From assembly GCA_004556155.1 (NCBI GenBank), contig SFIM01000009.1, positions 1 through 64,000 on the forward strand: a stretch of 64,000 nucleotides of DNA, written 5' to 3'. Under the pieces are notes generated by a model that had not been told where the DNA came from, searched no databases, and saw only the letters and a list, made by a program, of their open reading frames with translations. Below are positions 17,862 through 26,205 of this stretch, in pieces. A program made the position numbers and the translations under genes. This DNA comes from Clostridiales bacterium (GTDB lineage: Bacteria > Bacillota > Clostridia > Christensenellales > Aristaeellaceae). The stretch's first letter is position 1. Each line of letters opens with the position of its first letter.

Positions 17862-18998
17862 TTATCTCCAGGCGCAGGTCATATCGGCCAGGCGGCCATC
17901 CACAACGGTCAGGCGCAGCAGCACCGTGCCATTTTCCGCCTGCACGGCATAGGCAATGCTGGCCGTGCCATCGTTGTTCTTGTCGCAGCGGCCATAGGGG
18001 GCCGTTACGCCGTCACCATAGAGCGCGCCCTCGTTCGCGTCATGGCGGAAACGGCCAATCACGCTGGCCAGCGTATCGTCAATGCGCAGCCCACGGGGGC
18101 CTTCCAGCATATCCTCGTAGATTTCCAGCAGGCTCAGCCGCTGCAGATTGCGCGTGCTGTCATAGTTAAAGATAGCCTGGATGCCCTCCCACTGCAGGAT
18201 GCGCAGATAGTTCGCGCCGTCCTGCTGCCAGGTATCGCTCTGCGCCGCGCCCAGATGAGCCTGCAGTTGCTCGGGCGTGCCAGATACAAAATCGAAACCG
18301 CCAAAATACAGATCCTCCAGCGCCAGCTCGTCGGGATCGTCCGAGCGATACACGCTGTAATCGGCCTTTGCCTGCAGCTGAGAAAGCTGCTCCAATTCGG
18401 CCTGAGCTTCGCCAAGGGTCATGGGCTGATCCTGCATCAATACCTGAATGGCGGTGATCACATCGTCCTGCAGGGTATACACGGCATAGCTTACATACAC
18501 CTGATCGCCCTGTGCGGCATAGATGGCATGCTCTACTACCTGCGCGCGGGAACCATCGCGCAGCAGGCGGCCCGTATTGACCGTGCCGGGCAGCTGACCG
18601 GAGATGTAAAGCACCGCCTCATCATGCGTGCCGGACAGGGAAGGATTATCCAGCGGATAAGCAGCCAGCAGCTGCTCCAGCGAATCACCGGGCTTGAGGC
18701 CGCGCATATCCGACAGCGTGTTTTCGGAGGGCGTAATTTCAATCCCATCGATCACCGCCGTGTCTGTCAGCGCGCTCTGATCGCTGTCCAGCGCAAAAGC
18801 ATCATAATCCAGCTTGTACATGCCGTCTTCTTCATATACCGTCAGCGCTTCGGCGGGCATGCTGCGGGCAGACTCCACCAGCTCGTCCCGCAGATTAATC
18901 AGTTCATCCTGGCGCAGCATCGCGGCTTCCTCGCCCAGCGCGCAGCAGGCAAACAGGCACAAGATCATGGCGATCAGCAGCGCAACGTTTTTTTTCAT
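17862..18998 (-). CDS. Secreted protein of unknown function
   Basis: 378 aa. The N-terminus MKKNVALLIAMILCLFACCALG is a signal peptide. A lipoprotein site is conceivable (LFAC) but the -2 Phe is unusual, so type I cleavage is more likely. The mature part is acidic and mixed alpha/beta with no family I recognise. It contains two similar segments: PSENTLSDMRGLKPGDSLEQ near 140 and LRIDDTLASVIGRFRHDA near 330. Both read like the short strand-helix units seen in extracytoplasmic SmpA/PepSY-like domains. It follows the phosphorylase gene by 17 bases, so they are probably co-transcribed; no functional link is evident. Confidence 0.75.
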   Translation of the reverse strand: MKKNVALLIAMILCLFACCALGEEAAMLRQDELINLRDELVESARSMPAEALTVYEEDGMYKLDYDAFALDSDQSALTDTAVIDGIEITPSENTLSDMRGLKPGDSLEQLLAAYPLDNPSLSGTHDEAVLYISGQLPGTVNTGRLLRDGSRAQVVEHAIYAAQGDQVYVSYAVYTLQDDVITAIQVLMQDQPMTLGEAQAELEQLSQLQAKADYSVYRSDDPDELALEDLYFGGFDFVSGTPEQLQAHLGAAQSDTWQQDGANYLRILQWEGIQAIFNYDSTRNLQRLSLLEIYEDMLEGPRGLRIDDTLASVIGRFRHDANEGALYGDGVTAPYGRCDKNNDGTASIAYAVQAENGTVLLRLTVVDGRLADMTCAWR

Positions 18999-19015
18999 TT
19001 TGTTTTCCTATCCTT

Positions 19016-20335
19016 TCAGTATTCGGTCACGCCCTGCGGCGTTACCATGGCGTAAATCAGGCGGGAAGGCGGCGTCGGCGCATCCCCTATTTCCACCGCG
19101 CGCAGAATCATCTGCTGCGCCCCGGCAAAGGTATCCTCATTGGCGGCGTACACCGTGCAGATGGGCGCGCCCGCGGACAGGTTGTCCCCCACGCGGCAGC
19201 GCATGATAAAGCCCACGCGCGGATCGATCTGATCGGTTTTCTGCCTGCGGCCCGCGCCCAGCTCCTGCGCGGCATAGCCCAGCAGGGTGGTATCCATCCG
19301 GGCGATCACGCCCGCACGCGGCGCGGCGACATCGCGCACAATGGGCGCGTCGGCCAGCGCTTCAGGATGATCGCATACGCTTTCATCCCCGCCCTGGGCG
19401 CGGATCAGCTGCCGCAGCTTTTCAAGGCCGCTGCCATCCGCCAGCGCGCGGCGCAGCATCGCTTCGCCCTCCTCGGGATTGGCAGCCACGCCGCCCACCG
19501 TCAACAGCTGCGCACCCAACGCCAGCGACACCGTCAGCAGCGGGCCCGCGCTTTCGCCGCGCAGGATCTCCACCGCGTCCTTGACCTCCAGCATATTGCC
19601 CACATGCGAGCCCAGCGGCTCGTCCATGCCCGTAAGCAGGGCCGATACATTGCGGCCCGCGCGCGTACCGATATCCACCATAGTCTTCGCCAGCGCCAGG
19701 CTACCGGCGTAATCGGGCATGATCGCGCCCGAGCCGACCTTGACGTCCAGCACAATGCCCTGCGCGCCGGAGGCCAGCTTTTTACTCATGATACTGGAAG
19801 CAATCAGGGGCAGGCTATCCACGGTGGCCGTGGTGTCGCGCAGCGCGTACAGCGTTTTATCGGCGGGAGCCAGCTCGGCGCTTTGGCCCACCACCGCGCA
19901 GCCAATCTCGCGCACCTGGCGCAGGAAATCCGCCTCCGGCAGGCTGGTGCGCATGCCGATGGATTCCATCTTATCCACCGTGCCGCCGGTATGCCCCAGG
20001 CCGCGGCCGCTCATCTTGGCAATTTTCGCCCCGCAGGCAGCGCACAGCGGCACCAGCACCAGGGTGGTGGTATCGCCCACGCCGCCGGTGGAGTGCTTAT
20101 CCACCGGGATGCCGCCCACATCGGGATGCAGCATATCGCCCGAGCGCGCCATGGCCAGGGTCAGATCGGCCGTTTCGCGCGCATCCATGCCGTTTAAGCG
20201 AATGGCCATCAGCAGGGCGGAAAGCTGATAATCGGGAACAGTTTTATCCGCCGCGCCGCGAACAAAGGCTTCGATCTGTTCGCCCGTCAGCGCGCGGCCA
20301 AATTTTTTATCCGCAATAATTGCCGGAAAATTCAT
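19016..20335 (-). CDS. pdp: Pyrimidine-nucleoside phosphorylase
   Basis: 439 aa. This enzyme splits thymidine, deoxyuridine or uridine with phosphate to the free base and (deoxy)ribose 1-phosphate, in the cytoplasm, for nucleoside salvage. The phosphate-binding motif KHSTGGVGDTTTLVLVPL and the family signature SGRGLGHTGGTVDKMESI are intact, and the C-terminal barrel domain is present (TTLLGYAAQELGAGR). Length is normal. Gram-positive enzymes are usually broad-specificity Pdp rather than thymidine-specific DeoA, and I cannot separate the two by eye. AAAGGAGAAC precedes the ATG. It heads a minus-strand unit from the promoter at 20369-20397. Confidence 0.93.
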   Translation of the reverse strand: MNFPAIIADKKFGRALTGEQIEAFVRGAADKTVPDYQLSALLMAIRLNGMDARETADLTLAMARSGDMLHPDVGGIPVDKHSTGGVGDTTTLVLVPLCAACGAKIAKMSGRGLGHTGGTVDKMESIGMRTSLPEADFLRQVREIGCAVVGQSAELAPADKTLYALRDTTATVDSLPLIASSIMSKKLASGAQGIVLDVKVGSGAIMPDYAGSLALAKTMVDIGTRAGRNVSALLTGMDEPLGSHVGNMLEVKDAVEILRGESAGPLLTVSLALGAQLLTVGGVAANPEEGEAMLRRALADGSGLEKLRQLIRAQGGDESVCDHPEALADAPIVRDVAAPRAGVIARMDTTLLGYAAQELGAGRRQKTDQIDPRVGFIMRCRVGDNLSAGAPICTVYAANEDTFAGAQQMILRAVEIGDAPTPPSRLIYAMVTPQGVTEY

Positions 20336-20368
20336 AATGTTCTCCTTTTATAGATGATTCCACTATGC

Positions 20369-20397
20369 AGTATAGCATAACATGGGCGCAAATACAA
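20369..20397 (-). promoter_or_regulatory. Sigma-A promoter of pdp
   Basis: -35 TTGTAT (20392-20397), 17-base spacer, -10 TATACT (20369-20374), about 34 bases before the ATG. Confidence 0.6.
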
Positions 20398-20436
20398 GAA
20401 AAGCCGCAGGATATCTTACAATTCCCTATAAAAAGA

Positions 20437-20472
20437 CACGCGCCACCCGGCAAAATTCTCCAGGCGGCGTGC
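20437..20472 (-). terminator. Rho-independent terminator of csoR-copA
   Basis: On the minus strand a GC-rich imperfect hairpin (CACGCCGCCTGG paired with CCGGGTGGCGCGTG) is followed by TCTTTTTATA, just after the copA stop. Confidence 0.65.
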
Positions 20473-20482
20473 AAAGGCGCAT

Positions 20483-23008
20483 TTAGTTTTCATCAATCGC
20501 GGTTACTTTGTAATCCTGCGCTTCCACGGCGGCGCGCAGCGCGTCGTTATCCACCTGGGCGCTAAGCGTAACCGCCGCTGTGCCCTTCTCGTGGCTGGCC
20601 GCTGCCTCGCTCACGCCCGGCACAGCCTCCAGCGCCTGCTTGACGCGCATCTCGCAGTGCGGGCACATCATGCCCTCGATGTGCAGCGTTTTGCGCATCG
20701 CGCCGGGGGCTGACACGGTAAAGTCGGTATCCTTCTGGCGGATCTTATGGTCGCGGGATGCGTCGCGCAGCTTAAACAGGTTCAGCCGCAGCGCGTTTGT
20801 CACCACGCAGAAGCTGGACAGGCTCATGGCCGCCGCGCCAAACATGGGATTGAGCGTCAGCCCCAGCGGGATAAACACGCCCGCCGCCAGCGGAATGCCG
20901 ATAGTATTGTAGAAGAAGGCCCAGAACAGGTTTTCATGGATATTGCGCAGCGTGGCGCGGCTGAGACGAATGGCCGCAGGCACATCGCTCAGGCGGCTCT
21001 TCATCAATACCACATCTGCCGCGTCGATGGCCACGTCTGTGCCCGCGCCGATGGCGACGCCCACGTCCGCGCGCGTCAGGGCGGGCGCGTCGTTGATGCC
21101 GTCGCCCACCATGGCCACCTTGCCATGCTGCTTGAGCTTGCGGATCACGGCCTCCTTGCCGTCAGGCAGCACGCCAGCGATTACCTGATCCACACCCGCC
21201 TGCGCGCCGATGGCCCGCGCGGTGCGCTCGTTATCGCCGGTCAGCATGACCACATGCACACCCATACCCTGCAATTCGCGCACAGCCTGGGGGCTATCCT
21301 CCTTGATCACATCGGCCACGGCAATCACGCCCAGCGCCTGATCATCCCGGCTGAAATACAGAGGCGTTTTGCCGTTCTCAGCCAGCTTTTCCGCCTGCGC
21401 GCGCAGGGAATCAGGCACATGCGCCGCGCCGCTGATAAAGTCGATATTGCCGCCGCGCAGGGTATGTTTCTGCCATACGGCGCTCAGGCCGTTGCCGGGC
21501 TGGATGGCAAAGTCCGCCACCTCTTCAGGCTGCATACCCTGCTCCTCGGCGCGGCTGAGAATGGCGCGTGCCAGCGGGTGCTCGCTCTTACGCTCCAGCA
21601 AATAGGCCAGGCGCATCAGTTCATCCGCGCTTACACCCTCGGCAGGCAGGATATCCGTCACCCTGGGCTCGCCTGCGGTGATCGTGCCCGTCTTGTCCAG
21701 CGCCACAATCTGGATGCGCCCGGCTTCCTCCAGGGATGCGGCGGTCTTAAACAGAATGCCATTCTTCGCGCCCAGGCCGTTGCCTACCATGATGGCTACA
21801 GGCGTTGCCAGACCCAGCGCGCAGGGGCAGCTGATCACCAGCACCGAAATGCCGCGCGCCAGCGCATAGCCAACGCCCATGCCCAGCAGCAGCCACACAA
21901 GGGTGGTCACTGCTGCAATGGCGATCACCGTGGGCACAAATACGCCCGACACCTTATCGGCAATCTTGGCAATGGGCGCCTTAGTGGCCGCCGCGTCGCT
22001 GACCATGCGGATGATCTGCGACAGGGTGGTATCCTCACCCACACGGGTAGCGCGGCACTTGAGGAAGCCCGACTGGTTGAGCGTAGCGGCCGACACGCTG
22101 TCGCCCGCCGCCTTATCCACCGGGATGCTCTCGCCCGTCAGGGCCGATTCGTTCACCGCGCTGCCGCCTTCGATAACCACGCCGTCCACAGGGATGTTCT
22201 CGCCGGGACGCACCACAAAGATATCCCCCACGCGCACCTGGGCAATGGGCACGGTCTGCTCGCTGTCGCCGCGCAGCACATTGGCAGTCTTGGGCGACAG
22301 GCGCATCAACCCCTTGAGCGCATCGGTGGTTTTGCCCTTGGAGCGGGCTTCCAGCATCTTGCCCACGGTAATCAGAGTCAGGATCATGGCGGCAGACTCG
22401 AAATAAAAGTCCATCATATAGGTCATGACCGCGTCCATATCGCCGCGCACCTGGGCGCCCGTCATGGCAAAAAGCGCATAGGTGCTGTAGCCAAAGGCCG
22501 CCGTCGCGCCCAGCGCCACCAGCGTATCCATATTGGGCGCGCGGTGCCACAGGCTCTTAAAACCGCTGACAAAGAAGCGCTGGTTAATGACCATCACCAC
22601 AGCAGTCAGCAGCAGCTGAGTCAGGCCCATAGCCACATGGTTGTCATTGTAGAAGGCGGGCAGCGGCCAGCCCCACATCATATGACCCATGGAGAAATAC
22701 ATCAGCACGATCAAAAAGCCCAGCGACCAGATGAGCCGCCGCTTGAGGGCAGGCGTATCGTGATCCTCTAACTGCTTTTCAGCCTCCGACGGGCTGACGG
22801 CGTCCTCCGCGCCCTTTTCGCTTGCGCCGTAGCCCGCGGCCTGCACGGCAGCGATGATTGCCTGCGGAGTAGCCGTGCCCTCCACGCCCATGGAGTTAGT
22901 CAGCAGGCTCACCGAGCACGCAGTGACCCCCGGAACCTTGGATACGGCCTTTTCTACCCGAGCGCTGCAGGCCGCGCAGCTCATGCCCGTTACGGTATAC
23001 TGTTTCAT
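20483..23008 (-). CDS. copA: Copper-exporting P1B-type ATPase
   Basis: 841 aa membrane pump exporting Cu(I). Order: N-terminal HMA with TGMSCAACSAR (C11, C14), eight-helix membrane domain with SCPCALGLATP metal site, phosphorylation motif DKTGTITAG, SEHPLA nucleotide-site motif and GDGINDAPAL hinge. A second HMA (HIEGMMCPHCEMRVKQAL) sits at the far C-terminus, where most bacterial CopA proteins have none. Its fold signature resembles a CopZ-type chaperone, so it may be a fused copper chaperone. It lies 22 bases downstream of csoR in one operon controlled by the CsoR operator. The start is preceded by GGAGG. Confidence 0.95.
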   Translation of the reverse strand: MKQYTVTGMSCAACSARVEKAVSKVPGVTACSVSLLTNSMGVEGTATPQAIIAAVQAAGYGASEKGAEDAVSPSEAEKQLEDHDTPALKRRLIWSLGFLIVLMYFSMGHMMWGWPLPAFYNDNHVAMGLTQLLLTAVVMVINQRFFVSGFKSLWHRAPNMDTLVALGATAAFGYSTYALFAMTGAQVRGDMDAVMTYMMDFYFESAAMILTLITVGKMLEARSKGKTTDALKGLMRLSPKTANVLRGDSEQTVPIAQVRVGDIFVVRPGENIPVDGVVIEGGSAVNESALTGESIPVDKAAGDSVSAATLNQSGFLKCRATRVGEDTTLSQIIRMVSDAAATKAPIAKIADKVSGVFVPTVIAIAAVTTLVWLLLGMGVGYALARGISVLVISCPCALGLATPVAIMVGNGLGAKNGILFKTAASLEEAGRIQIVALDKTGTITAGEPRVTDILPAEGVSADELMRLAYLLERKSEHPLARAILSRAEEQGMQPEEVADFAIQPGNGLSAVWQKHTLRGGNIDFISGAAHVPDSLRAQAEKLAENGKTPLYFSRDDQALGVIAVADVIKEDSPQAVRELQGMGVHVVMLTGDNERTARAIGAQAGVDQVIAGVLPDGKEAVIRKLKQHGKVAMVGDGINDAPALTRADVGVAIGAGTDVAIDAADVVLMKSRLSDVPAAIRLSRATLRNIHENLFWAFFYNTIGIPLAAGVFIPLGLTLNPMFGAAAMSLSSFCVVTNALRLNLFKLRDASRDHKIRQKDTDFTVSAPGAMRKTLHIEGMMCPHCEMRVKQALEAVPGVSEAAASHEKGTAAVTLSAQVDNDALRAAVEAQDYKVTAIDEN

Positions 23009-23030
23009 GGTTGTCCTCCAAAATAAGGGT

Positions 23031-23339
23031 TTATTTCATCAGCTTCTGCAGCGTCGAAAGCAATTCGTCAATCACCTCGTCGTTGCCCGCCTGGATATCG
23101 CTGCGCACGCAGGTGCGGATATGGCTGGCCAGCAGCTCGCGGTTGAAGGCGTTGATGGCGGCGTTGACCGCTGCGGACTGCACCAGAATATCCGGACAGT
23201 ACGCGCCGTTTTCCACCATGCCGCGGATGCCGCGGATCTGCCCCTCGATGCGGCTGAGCCGGTTCATCAGCCGCCTGTATTCCCCGGGCGAACGCTCCTT
23301 GTGCCGCGCGCAATGCGGGCAGGGCGTATTCATAGCCAT
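23031..23339 (-). CDS. csoR: CsoR-family copper-sensing repressor
   Basis: 102 aa, all-helical DUF156 repressor. The Cu(I) ligands of CsoR (Cys, His, Cys) are visible as GAYCPDIL and then SHIRTCVRS. In the family, copper binding releases the DNA. The N-terminus MNTPCPHCARHKE holds an extra CxxC pair, as in some Clostridia. It is the first gene of the csoR-copA operon and has the expected palindromic operator on top of its transcription start (23360-23376), so autoregulation is likely. GGAGATGATCTGA precedes the start; the third codon is another ATG. Confidence 0.93.
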   Translation of the reverse strand: MAMNTPCPHCARHKERSPGEYRRLMNRLSRIEGQIRGIRGMVENGAYCPDILVQSAAVNAAINAFNRELLASHIRTCVRSDIQAGNDEVIDELLSTLQKLMK

Positions 23340-23359
23340 TCAGATCATCTCCGTTCAAT

Positions 23360-23376
23360 ATACCCCCATGGGGTAT
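23360..23376. promoter_or_regulatory. CsoR operator
   Basis: ATACCCCCATGGGGTAT is a near-perfect inverted repeat of the TACCC...GGGTA type bound by CsoR proteins. It sits immediately downstream of the -10 box and covers the predicted transcription start of csoR-copA. Confidence 0.78.
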
Positions 23377-23380
23377 TTTT

Positions 23381-23409
23381 ATTATAGGCGCGTTCATAGC
23401 GTTTGTCAA
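23381..23409 (-). promoter_or_regulatory. Consensus sigma-A promoter of csoR-copA
   Basis: Perfect -35 TTGACA (23404-23409), 17-base spacer and perfect -10 TATAAT (23381-23386). Such a strong promoter is normally held off by a repressor, in agreement with the adjoining CsoR operator. Confidence 0.88.
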
Positions 23410-23444
23410 TCCCAGGCAGGCTATACCCATAAATTTTCATGCAG

Positions 23445-23471
23445 AAAGGCCGCCCTTTTCGAGCGGCCTTT
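23445..23471 (-). terminator. Hairpin terminator after the zinc/cadmium ATPase gene
   Basis: AAAGGCCGC and GCGGCCTTT form a nine-base-pair stem 18 bases after the ATPase stop. The T run is short (TTTCT), so efficiency is uncertain. Confidence 0.6.
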
Positions 23472-23489
23472 AAACAAATCATATCCGAT

Positions 23490-25373
23490 TTACAGGTTAT
23501 GCACGCGCAGCGCGCGGATGGCGTTGAGCACGGCCAGCACCATCACGCCCACATCCGCGAAGATCGCCGCGCCCATCTTGGCGTAGCCCAGCGCGGTCAG
23601 CAGCAGGCAGGTAAACTTGACCACCAGGGCGAAGGTGATGTTCTGATACACAATGCCGATGCACTTGCGCGAGATGCGGATGGCCTTGGCAATCTTGAGC
23701 GGATCGTCGTCCATCAGCACCACATCCGCCGCCTCAATGGCCGCGTCCGAACCCATGGCGCCCATGGCGATGCCGATGTCCGCGCGGGACAGCACGGGCG
23801 CGTCGTTCACGCCGTCGCCCACAAAGGCCAGCACTTCTTTTTTGCCTTTCCTAGCCAGCAGCTTTTCTACCTCGTCCACCTTATCGCCGGGCAGCAGCTC
23901 GCTGTGCACCTCGTCCACGCCCAGATCGCCGGCCACCTGCTCGGCCACGCGGCGCGCATCGCCGGTGAGCATAACGGTCTTGGTTACGCCGGATTTCTTC
24001 AGCTTTTCAATGGCTTCCTTGGCGGTGGGCTTCTCAATATCCGAAATCACGATATGGCCCACGTACGACCCATCCACCGCCACATGCACGATGGTGCCCA
24101 CGCTGCGGCACTCCGGCGCTTCCAGACCCATGCGGCGCATCAGCTTGCCGTTGCCAGCAGCCACAGGCACGCCGTCCACCACTGCCTTCACGCCCTCGCC
24201 GCCGATTTCCTCAATATCGCTCACGCGGCTGCGATCCACCTCCTTCCCATAGGCCTTTTGCAGGCTTTTGCTGATGGGATGGGAGGACGCGCACTCAGCC
24301 AGCGCGGCGTATTCCAGAATCTTCTCCTTGGCAATCTGCGGATGATGCACGCCGCTTACTTCGAATACGCCCTGGGTGAGCGTACCGGTCTTATCAAACA
24401 CAACCGTCTTGGTGCGGGACAGCTCCTCCAGATAATTGGAGCCCTTGACCAGCACTCCCTCCTTGCTGGCGCCGCCGATGCCGGCGAAGAAGCTGAGCGG
24501 GATGCTGATGACCAGCGCGCAGGGGCAGCTGACAATCAGGAAGGTCAGCGCGCGGTAAATCCACTCGCTCCACTGCGCACCCATGCCCAGGATCAGGCGA
24601 ACCACCGGCGGCAGCACGGCCAGCGCCAGCGCGCTGTAGCACACAGCGGGCGTATAGACGCGGGCAAAACGGGAAATAAACTGCTCGGAGCGGGACTTGC
24701 GGGAGGTGGAGTTTTCCACCAGCTCCAGGATCTTGGCCACGGTGGATTCGCCAAACTCGCGGGTGGTGCGAACGCGCAGCACGCCCGTCATGTTGATGCA
24801 GCCGCTGATCACCTCGTCCCCCGCATGCACATCGCGCGGCAGGCTTTCGCCCGTCAACGCGCTGGTATTCAGGCTGGACTGGCCCGAGATCACTTCGCCA
24901 TCTATGGGCACCTTTTCACCAGGCTGCACCACGATCACGCTGCCCACGGCCACCTCGTCGGGATCCACCTTTTTCAGCTGTCCATCGCACTCCACATTGG
25001 CATAGTCAGGGCGGATATCCATCAGGGCGCTGATGCTGCGGCGGCTCTTGCCCACGGCATAGCCTTGGAACAATTCGCCGATCTGGTAAAACAGCATGAC
25101 CAGCACGGCCTCGTTGAAATCGCCGCTCTTATCGATAATCGCCAGGGCAATCGCGCCCACCGTGGCCACGGCCATCAGGAAGTTCTCATCGAACATGCGG
25201 CGCTTGGCAATGCCCTTGCCCGCCTTGCGCAGGATATCGTAGCCGATCGTCAGATAAGCTGCCAGATACAGGATGATGCGCACGGCGCCGGTAATGGGCA
25301 GCAGGTTCAGCGCCAGCAGCAGCACGGCCGTGGCGGCAATGCGGCAGAGCATAATTTTCTGTTTCTTGTTCAT
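23490..25373 (-). CDS. Zinc/cadmium-type P1B ATPase (ZntA/CadA-like), lacking its own HMA domain
   Basis: 627 aa membrane pump. Visible are the SCPCALVISIPLSFF metal site (CPC, typical of Zn/Cd/Pb pumps), DKTGTLTQGVF phosphorylation motif, ASSHPISKSL nucleotide-site motif and GDGVNDAPVLSRADIGIAMG hinge. The usual N-terminal metal-binding HMA domain is missing. A free 72-aa HMA protein is encoded 50 bases upstream in the same transcript and probably replaces it. The set is divergent from an ArsR-family repressor. Zn or Cd export is the family role; the exact ion is inferred. AGAGGATAAGCT precedes the ATG. Confidence 0.93.
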   Translation of the reverse strand: MNKKQKIMLCRIAATAVLLLALNLLPITGAVRIILYLAAYLTIGYDILRKAGKGIAKRRMFDENFLMAVATVGAIALAIIDKSGDFNEAVLVMLFYQIGELFQGYAVGKSRRSISALMDIRPDYANVECDGQLKKVDPDEVAVGSVIVVQPGEKVPIDGEVISGQSSLNTSALTGESLPRDVHAGDEVISGCINMTGVLRVRTTREFGESTVAKILELVENSTSRKSRSEQFISRFARVYTPAVCYSALALAVLPPVVRLILGMGAQWSEWIYRALTFLIVSCPCALVISIPLSFFAGIGGASKEGVLVKGSNYLEELSRTKTVVFDKTGTLTQGVFEVSGVHHPQIAKEKILEYAALAECASSHPISKSLQKAYGKEVDRSRVSDIEEIGGEGVKAVVDGVPVAAGNGKLMRRMGLEAPECRSVGTIVHVAVDGSYVGHIVISDIEKPTAKEAIEKLKKSGVTKTVMLTGDARRVAEQVAGDLGVDEVHSELLPGDKVDEVEKLLARKGKKEVLAFVGDGVNDAPVLSRADIGIAMGAMGSDAAIEAADVVLMDDDPLKIAKAIRISRKCIGIVYQNITFALVVKFTCLLLTALGYAKMGAAIFADVGVMVLAVLNAIRALRVHNL

Positions 25374-25423
25374 AGCTTATCCTCTTTTCCCGCGCAGGGC
25401 GGTGATCCTATCTGAATGCAATC

Positions 25424-25642
25424 TTACAGGTAGATTTCGCAGTCGTCCTCTACATCCTTGCAGTTTTTAACGACCTTCTTCATCACGGCGGCTTCGTCCT
25501 GACCCCCGGCAAACTCCACGGTCATCTTCTGCGTCATGAAATTCACAACGGCGCTCTTTACGCCTTCGGTCTTGTTGGCGGCTTCCTCCATCAGGTTGGC
25601 GCAGTTGGCGCAGTCCACTTCGATCTTATAAGTCTTTTTCAT
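25424..25642 (-). CDS. Free heavy-metal-associated (HMA) domain protein
   Basis: 72 aa, ferredoxin-like HMA fold: KIEVDCANCANLMEEAANK carries the C-x-x-C metal site. The C-terminus DVEDDCEIYL adds a cysteine next to acidic residues, as in zinc/cadmium-type HMA domains. I choose ATG 25642 because AAAGGGG lies eight bases upstream; an in-frame TTG at 25660 is less likely. It is the first gene of the operon with the HMA-less ATPase and most likely supplies metal to it, as a detached N-terminal domain. Confidence 0.88.
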   Translation of the reverse strand: MKKTYKIEVDCANCANLMEEAANKTEGVKSAVVNFMTQKMTVEFAGGQDEAAVMKKVVKNCKDVEDDCEIYL

Positions 25643-25680
25643 GATGCGTACCCCTTTCAAGCTGCAATCTTTTTTGATTT

Positions 25681-25706
25681 AACAATTAAGCACTTGTTTA
25701 ATCGTT
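25681..25706. promoter_or_regulatory. Probable ArsR/SmtB-type operator in the divergent metal promoter region
   Basis: AACAATTAA, eight bases, then TTAATCGTT: a nine-base inverted repeat with one mismatch, overlapping the -35 of the ArsR gene promoter and lying 39 bases before the HMA gene. Spacing and AT-rich arms resemble SmtB/CzrA operators. Confidence 0.6.
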
Positions 25707-25722
25707 ACGAACGCAGTATAAT
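25694..25722 (+). promoter_or_regulatory. Promoter of the arsR-family gene
   Basis: -35 TTGTTT (25694-25699), 17-base spacer, perfect -10 TATAAT (25717-25722), about 95 bases before the ATG. The operator overlaps its -35, so self-repression is expected. Confidence 0.55.
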
Positions 25723-25817
25723 CAATTCAGGCCCGGCTGTCAACCGCTTTGCGCGCGGCATTGCCAAACGGGCGATAAGAATTTCCAAACGGACTAAAAC
25801 AGCGGGGGAGGATTCCC

Positions 25818-26189
25818 ATGACAGAGCAGATGAAGCTGCCCCACGATCACCACGGCGACGCATCCCTGGAGGCGCACCTGATTGAAACCCTGCATGCGGC
25901 AGGCGATTTTTCGATGGCCGCCAATGTGTTCAAGCAGTTGTCCGATTCCAGCCGGCTGCGCATTTTCTGGCTGCTGTGCCACTGCGAACAGTGCGTGGTC
26001 AACATCTCCTCCATGGTGGAGATGAGCAGCCCGGCGGTATCTCACCATCTGCGCCAGCTTCGCCTGAGCGGGCTGATTGAAAGTCGCCGCGTGGGCAAGG
26101 AAGTCTATTATCGCGCAGCCAACAGCGATGAAAGCCGTCTGCTGCACCAGGTAATTGAGGAAATCATTGCGGTTTCCTGTCCGAAATAA
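25818..26189 (+). CDS. ArsR/SmtB-family metal-responsive repressor
   Basis: 123 aa winged-helix repressor. The core KQLSDSSRLRIFWLLCHCEQC, then SSPAVSHHLRQLRLSGLIESRRVGKEVYY, is classic ArsR. Cysteines in LCHCEQC occupy the alpha3 metal-site region (compare ELCVCD of CadC/ArsR). A His/Asp-rich N-terminus (LPHDHHGD) and a terminal SCPK offer further ligands. Family members leave DNA when Zn, Cd, Pb or As binds; the ion is inferred from the neighbouring Zn/Cd-type pump. GGGGGAGG precedes the ATG. It is divergent from the HMA-ATPase operon and followed 16 bases later by an AraC-family gene. Confidence 0.92.
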   Translation: MTEQMKLPHDHHGDASLEAHLIETLHAAGDFSMAANVFKQLSDSSRLRIFWLLCHCEQCVVNISSMVEMSSPAVSHHLRQLRLSGLIESRRVGKEVYYRAANSDESRLLHQVIEEIIAVSCPK

Positions 26190-26205
26190 TGAAGGAGGAT
26201 GGATC

